Below are positions 6,134-8,959 of a DNA stretch of 8,959 bases, piece after piece; position 1 is the first letter of the stretch, and the number at the start of each line of letters is the position of its first letter. Location of the stretch: the NCBI GenBank assembly GCA_018679695.1, contig JAHHKH010000303.1:1-8959 (forward strand). The letters run 5' to 3'. Source of the DNA: Maribacter sp. (GTDB lineage Bacteria > Bacteroidota > Bacteroidia > Flavobacteriales > Flavobacteriaceae). A program made the translations under genes and the position numbers. The notes below the pieces were generated by a model. It saw only the letters and a list, made by a program, of their open reading frames with translations, searched no databases and was not told where the DNA came from.

Positions 6134-7066
6134 ATGCAACAAGGAATCTACGCAAAATTCAATACCTCTAAAGGGGAAATACTTGTAAAACTTACACATG
6201 ACAAAACACCGGGAACAGTTGGTAACTTTGTCGCTTTGGCCGAAGGTAAGCTCGATAATAAGGTAAAAAGTGCAGGTGAGCCTTATTACAATGGTCTAAA
6301 ATTTCATAGGGTAATTCCAGATTTCATGATTCAAGGGGGTTGTCCTTTAGGAACAGGAACTGGAGATCCGGGATATAAATTCGACGATGAATTTCATCCC
6401 GAATTGACCCACGATGGCCCTGGTGTGTTATCAATGGCGAATGCCGGTCCGGGAACCAATGGAAGTCAATTTTTCATTACCCATGTACCTACTCCATGGT
6501 TAGATAATAAGCATACCGTTTTTGGCCATGTAGAGTCAGGGCAAGAGGTAGTTGATGCTATCGCGCAATCCGATGTGATCGAAAGTTTAGAGATCGTAAG
6601 GGTAGGAATCGAAGCTGAAAAATGGGATGCCTTGGAATCTTTTAAAACTTTTGAAAGTTCCAGGGAAAAAAGATTGGCTGATGAAAAGGCGAAACAAGCC
6701 GCCGAATTGGATAAGGTAGCTGCGGGTTTTGAAGTTACCGAAAGTGGACTTAGATACAAAATAATTCAGAAAGGGGATGGTCCCAGTGCTAAAGCCGAAC
6801 AAACAGTTTCCGTTCACTACGAAGGCTCATTGCTTAATGGTCAAGTTTTTGACTCTTCATATAAACGTAATCAACCAATAGATTTTCAATTGGGTGTTGG
6901 TCAAGTGATTTCTGGATGGGACGAAGGCATTTCCCTTCTCCAAGTCGGGGACAAGGCGCGATTTGTTATTCCTTCGAATTTGGGTTATGGTAATGCGGGA
7001 GCAGGGGGTGTTATACCACCAAATGCAACCTTAATATTCGATGTTGAATTGATGGGAATCAAATAG
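6134..7066 (+). CDS. Cyclophilin-FKBP fusion peptidyl-prolyl isomerase
   Basis: One 310-residue protein carries two unrelated prolyl isomerase folds. The cyclophilin part (about 4-160) keeps the catalytic set in FHRVIPDFMIQGG (R59, F64, M65, Q67), MANAGPGTNGSQFFITH (A102, N103, F114) and WLDNKHTVFG (W122, H127); the tryptophan is the one that favours cyclosporin binding. A charged helical linker (about 160-198, rich in Glu/Lys/Ala) leads to an FKBP domain (about 200-310) with Y229, F239/D240, F251, V258/I259, W262, Y285, I294 and F302 at the FK506-pocket positions. Both active sites look intact. There is no signal peptide, so it should act on folding in the cytoplasm. Such dual-family immunophilins of cyclophilin-FKBP order have been described from Flavobacterium. 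It has its own -7 box and a strong terminator, so it is probably monocistronic. Confidence 0.95.
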   Translation: MQQGIYAKFNTSKGEILVKLTHDKTPGTVGNFVALAEGKLDNKVKSAGEPYYNGLKFHRVIPDFMIQGGCPLGTGTGDPGYKFDDEFHPELTHDGPGVLSMANAGPGTNGSQFFITHVPTPWLDNKHTVFGHVESGQEVVDAIAQSDVIESLEIVRVGIEAEKWDALESFKTFESSREKRLADEKAKQAAELDKVAAGFEVTESGLRYKIIQKGDGPSAKAEQTVSVHYEGSLLNGQVFDSSYKRNQPIDFQLGVGQVISGWDEGISLLQVGDKARFVIPSNLGYGNAGAGGVIPPNATLIFDVELMGIK

Positions 7067-7091
7067 TACTATTCTTAAACAACAACTATTT

Positions 7092-7118
7092 AGCCTTAGC
7101 AATTTGCTAGGGCTTTTT
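7092..7118 (+). terminator. Rho-independent terminator of the PPIase fusion gene
   Basis: AGCCTTAGC (7092-7100) pairs with GCTAGGGCT (7106-7114) over 9 base pairs, including one G-T pair, with a 5-base AATTT loop. The stem runs straight into TTTTT (7114-7118). It lies 26 bases after the stop codon. The opposite strand has no T-tract, so it works in the + direction only. Confidence 0.9.
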
Positions 7119-7135
7119 GTTGGTACCATAAATGG

Positions 7136-7231
7136 TTATTTTTTTGTTCGTTGTCCTAAACTTGCGATGAATAAAACAATATTAATCAATACCAGAGCAA
7201 GTAAAATGGCAAAAAATGAAGGCATAAGCAT
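7136..7231 (-). CDS. Putative 31-residue single-pass membrane protein, copy 1
   Basis: This short ORF has a hydrophobic core (FFAILLALVLINIVLFIA, residues 6-23) long enough for one membrane crossing and a basic tail ending GQRTKK. The positive-inside rule predicts the N-terminus out and the C-terminus in the cytoplasm. A second ATG at 7225 would give 29 residues, exactly the length of the neighbouring ORF at 7316-7405. From that start the two align without gaps with 10 of 29 identities, including Ile-Asn-Ile at the same position. No ribosome binding site is visible, which is normal for this phylum. It sits downstream of copy 2 on the same strand and convergent with the PPIase gene. I do not recognise a family. 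The resemblance to copy 2 is the main reason to believe it is translated. Confidence 0.5.
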   Translation of the reverse strand: MLMPSFFAILLALVLINIVLFIASLGQRTKK

Positions 7232-7315
7232 ATAGATTAAGGGTTCACATCATATTTATTGTAAAACACCTCAAACCCGAAATACCCTACTTATAAACAA
7301 TAAGCCTGTTGCCCG

Positions 7316-7405
7316 CTAAGAGTTTTTTGCGTCTCTTGCACTTAGCAGTAAAAGCATGATATTGATAAAAAGGAGCAAGAATAAAATAACTAAAAAAGTT
7401 AACAT
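7316..7405 (-). CDS. Putative 29-residue single-pass membrane protein, copy 2
   Basis: The ORF runs from ATG at 7405 to TAG at 7316. Residues 2-22 are almost entirely Leu, Ile, Phe, Val and Met (core FLVILFLLLFINIMLLLL), followed by a short polar tail ARDAKNS. This is the design of a type III single-pass mini-protein or a small leader-like peptide. It resembles the ORF at 7136-7231 in length, composition, the central Ile-Asn-Ile and the Ser closing the hydrophobic stretch. The two are 84 bases apart on the same strand and may share a transcript. A TAnnTTTG box (7493-7500) lies 88 bases upstream. No family is recognised. Low sequence complexity leaves room for chance, and the paired arrangement argues against that. 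Confidence 0.5.
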   Translation of the reverse strand: MLTFLVILFLLLFINIMLLLLSARDAKNS

Positions 7406-7492
7406 AAATTGATTGGTTACTTGTGATAGGGGAATTTCGTTCTGTTTAACTAATGAGTCCCAAATAGGTCAATGGTTGCGCAAAACATTAAA

Positions 7493-7500
7493 CAAAAATA
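7493..7500 (-). promoter_or_regulatory. Possible -7 box upstream of the mini membrane ORFs
   Basis: On the minus strand this reads TATTTTTG, an exact TAnnTTTG match, located between the cold-shock gene's terminator and the 29-residue ORF. A TTTG lies only 13 bases upstream, which is shorter than the usual spacing to a -33 element. The region is AT-rich, so a chance match is possible. The leader would be about 80 bases, with nothing recognisable in it. Confidence 0.3.
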
Positions 7501-7536
7501 TAAAATAATTAATCAAAGTAAGAATAATCCTGAAAT

Positions 7537-7567
7537 AAAAACCCCCAATGAACATCATCGGGGGTTT
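7537..7567 (-). terminator. Rho-independent terminator of the cold-shock gene
   Basis: AAACCCCC (7539-7546) and GGGGGTTT (7560-7567) form an 8-bp GC-rich stem, extended inside by ATG/CAT pairs after one mismatch. On the minus strand the stem is followed by TTTTT (7541-7537). It lies 24 bases past the cold-shock stop and separates that gene from the mini ORFs downstream. On the + strand the following bases (GTATAA) do not form a T-tract. Confidence 0.88.
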
Positions 7568-7591
7568 GTATAAAAAAGTTAAAATCGTTAC

Positions 7592-7786
7592 CTAGTCAAC
7601 TACCTTCACATTAACGGCGTTCAATCCTTTTTTACCTTGTTGTAGTTCAAATTCCACAACATCACCTTCTCGAACTTCGTCGATTAAGCCAGAAATGTGT
7701 ACAAAATGATCTTCGTTCGAACCATCTTCAGTGATGAAACCATAACCTTTGGAATCATTGAAGAATTTAACTGTTCCTTTACTCAT
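7592..7786 (-). CDS. Cold-shock domain protein (CspA family)
   Basis: This is a 64-residue single-domain nucleic acid chaperone that binds single-stranded RNA and DNA in the cytoplasm and melts mRNA structure. The whole protein is one five-stranded cold-shock domain. It opens MSKGTVKFFN, has RNP1 as KGYGFI (13-18) and RNP2 as HFVHI (27-31), and ends in EGDVVEFELQQGKKGLNAVNV. The aromatic RNA-contact residues are kept. It has its own -7 box (7815-7822) and a strong terminator, so it is probably monocistronic. The predicted leader is only about 22 bases, so the long thermosensor leader of Escherichia coli cspA is absent. It may therefore be a housekeeping rather than a cold-induced member; that is inference. 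Confidence 0.96.
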   Translation of the reverse strand: MSKGTVKFFNDSKGYGFITEDGSNEDHFVHISGLIDEVREGDVVEFELQQGKKGLNAVNVKVVD

Positions 7787-7814
7787 AATAAAAATTTAAA
7801 TATTAATTAAAGTG

Positions 7815-7822
7815 CAAATGTA
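7815..7822 (-). promoter_or_regulatory. Bacteroidota -7 promoter box for the cold-shock gene
   Basis: On the minus strand this reads TACATTTG, an exact TAnnTTTG match, 28 bases before the ATG at 7786. It predicts transcription from about 7808 and a very short leader. A clear TTTG -33 element is not visible in the AT-rich sequence upstream. The rest of the 150-base gap 7787-7936 holds nothing else recognisable. Confidence 0.6.
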
Positions 7823-7936
7823 GGATTTATATATTTAATCATATGATAATTCGTAAGTTATCTTTACGTTAAGCTTTTTCCTATTCCTAAGAGTCTAACA
7901 TTCGAAGGCTTTTTATAGAACCGTCCTGAATAAGGA

Positions 7937-8575
7937 TCAAGCCGTTGGATCTGGTGTCATTCTCAAATAAGGTTTAATTTCCTCAACGCCCTTTTCGAAC
8001 ATCTCCCTTGCTTCATTTGTTGGTATCGCTGGGCTTACAACAACGTCTTGACCTTGCTCCCAATTCGCCGGGGTGGCAACTTTATGATATGCGGTCAATT
8101 GTAAGGAATCAATAATCCGTAACAATTCATAAAAATTACGACCTGTTGAAGCCGGATATGTGAGCGTTAATTTTACGGTTTTATCAGGAGCGATAACGAA
8201 TACGGAACGCACCGTTAAATTATTATCGGCTTTTGGATGGATCATATCATATAAATCCGATACTTTTTTGTCCTCATCGGCTATAATGGGAAAATTGACA
8301 GAAGTATTCTGTACCTCGTTGATGTCTTTTATCCATTCCTTATGTGATTCGGTGCCATCGACACTTAGAGCCAACATTTTCACATTGCGTTTATCAAATT
8401 CATTTTTGAATTTGGCCGCTGTGCCAAGTTCGGTCGTACATACTGGTGTGAAATCGGCCGGGTGCGAGAAAAGAATTCCCCAACTATCCCCTAAATAATC
8501 GTAAAAATTAATTGTTCCCATTGAACTTTCCGCGGTAAAATCCGGGGCTATGTCACCTAATCTAATTGCTGCCAT
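7937..8575 (-). CDS. 1-Cys peroxiredoxin (Prx6 type)
   Basis: This is a thiol peroxidase that reduces hydrogen peroxide and organic hydroperoxides in the cytoplasm (no signal peptide). The protein has 212 residues, normal for the Prx6 group. The active site is HPADFTPVCTTE with peroxidatic C46, catalytic T43 and supporting H38 and R123. C46 is the only cysteine in the whole protein, so there is no internal resolving cysteine; recycling needs an external thiol or reductase. The C-terminal extension (WEQGQDVVVSPAI, then MFEKGVEEIKPYLRMTPDP) is characteristic of Prx6. It is divergent from a YfiT/BstA-like gene across a 108-base gap. No good -7 box was found in front of it, and no solid terminator behind it (only a 4-bp hairpin at 7924-7936). 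Confidence 0.95.
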   Translation of the reverse strand: MAAIRLGDIAPDFTAESSMGTINFYDYLGDSWGILFSHPADFTPVCTTELGTAAKFKNEFDKRNVKMLALSVDGTESHKEWIKDINEVQNTSVNFPIIADEDKKVSDLYDMIHPKADNNLTVRSVFVIAPDKTVKLTLTYPASTGRNFYELLRIIDSLQLTAYHKVATPANWEQGQDVVVSPAIPTNEAREMFEKGVEEIKPYLRMTPDPTA

Positions 8576-8587
8576 TTTTATGTTTTT

Positions 8588-8632
8588 AAATTGCTACTAT
8601 TTTAGTTATAAAATTAAGGGTTTAAGCAATTT
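8588..8632. repeat. Spaced inverted repeat in the peroxiredoxin/yfiT-like gap
   Basis: AAATTGCT (8588-8595) and AGCAATTT (8625-8632) are perfect 8-base inverted copies, centres 37 bases apart, in the 108-base divergent gap. The placement between two oppositely transcribed genes would fit a shared regulator. The short AT-rich arms mean chance is a real alternative. Confidence 0.3.
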
Positions 8633-8683
8633 TTAGCTATTGGGGGAAGGTTAAAACTGTATTAATTTTTCTATTTTTAAACT

Positions 8684-8959
8684 ATGGAGAACAATCTTAA
8701 AGAATTACAATATCCGATAGGACATTTTAAGTATCCAAAGCAAGTAACAAGAGGGATAATTGCAGATTGGATCAAGATATTAGAGGAGTTACCGATAACC
8801 CTTGGGAATTTGGTAAAGCATTTATCTGACGATCAATTGGAAACTCCTTATCGACCTGGTGGGTGGACGGTTAAGCAACTGGTTCATCACATTGCTGATA
8901 GTCACCATCATAGTTATACACGTTTTAAATGGGCATTGACCGTAAATCAACCCTTGATC
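8684..8959 (+). CDS. YfiT/BstA-like DinB-superfamily protein, 3'-partial
   Basis: The first 92 codons of this gene are present; it runs off the window, so its C-terminal metal ligands are not visible. The N-terminal LQYPIGHFKYP and especially YRPGGWTVKQLVHHIADSH (56-74) followed by YTRFKWAL are the signature of the YfiT family of the DinB superfamily. These are four-helix-bundle proteins that bind a metal through three histidines. The first ligand should be one of the two His in VHHIADS (68/69). Bacillus subtilis members act as bacillithiol S-transferases, conjugating the thiol to electrophiles; whether this protein uses bacillithiol cannot be seen. The ATG at 8684 is the first start giving the complete N-terminus, and no ribosome binding site is visible. 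The next gene in the opposite direction is a 1-Cys peroxiredoxin, which suggests a thiol-redox theme. Confidence 0.9.
   Translation, partial: MENNLKELQYPIGHFKYPKQVTRGIIADWIKILEELPITLGNLVKHLSDDQLETPYRPGGWTVKQLVHHIADSHHHSYTRFKWALTVNQPLI

Noticed and set aside
7067..7591. CRISPR array or mobile-element remnant in the long gap
   Set aside because: No regularly spaced repeats, no terminal inverted repeats and no transposase fragments; terminators, a -7 box and the two mini ORFs account for the visible structure.
7924..7936. Hairpin TCCT/AGGA just after the peroxiredoxin stop as a terminator
   Set aside because: Only four base pairs and no T-tract on the minus strand.
8160..8498. 112-residue + strand ORF inside the peroxiredoxin gene
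   Set aside because: It is antisense to a clear Prx6 coding sequence and has no recognisable motif.
8672..8679. TATTTTTA as a -7 box for the yfiT-like gene
   Set aside because: It ends four bases before the ATG and does not match the final G of TAnnTTTG.

Overview
The window looks like chromosomal DNA of a flavobacterium (Bacteroidota, probably Flavobacteriaceae). The evidence is the moderate-to-low GC content, promoters with the Bacteroidota -7 box TAnnTTTG and almost no Shine-Dalgarno sequences, and a gene set typical of that group: a DUF6268-type outer membrane protein, a cyclophilin-FKBP fusion, and a sigma-54 response regulator without a DNA-binding domain. There are no rRNA or tRNA genes, CRISPR arrays, insertion sequences or phage genes.

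Left part (1-2902, + strand): a tight three-gene run. A small MscS-type mechanosensitive channel (its 5' end lies outside the window) overlaps by ATGA a predicted DUF6268 outer membrane barrel. Ten bases further on is an NtrC-type response regulator with receiver and AAA+ domains, no HTH domain, and GAFTSA in place of GAFTGA. The run suggests an envelope-stress or osmotic theme with sigma-54 control. A convergent minus-strand gene (2910-3596) encodes an exported protein of unknown function with six cysteines and what look like three related helical repeats.

Middle (3797-7118, + strand): a class III-like PPK2 polyphosphate kinase overlaps by ATGA a secreted M28 peptidase of the carboxypeptidase Q type. 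Next comes a cytoplasmic cyclophilin-FKBP fusion with its own -7 box, a palindrome where the -33 element should be, and a strong intrinsic terminator.

Right part (7119-8959): a gap that looks non-coding by ordinary criteria holds two tandem 29-31 residue single-pass membrane ORFs on the minus strand that resemble each other. They are followed by a cold-shock protein gene (minus, own -7 box and terminator), a 1-Cys peroxiredoxin of the Prx6 type (minus) and, divergent from it, the 5' part of a YfiT/BstA-like DinB-superfamily gene (+) that runs off the window.

Most promising for new biology: the tandem mini-membrane proteins, the HTH-less GAFTSA sigma-54 activator within a channel/outer-membrane operon, the repeat-containing exported protein, and the palindrome over the PPIase promoter. 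No complete new defence or mobile system was found.
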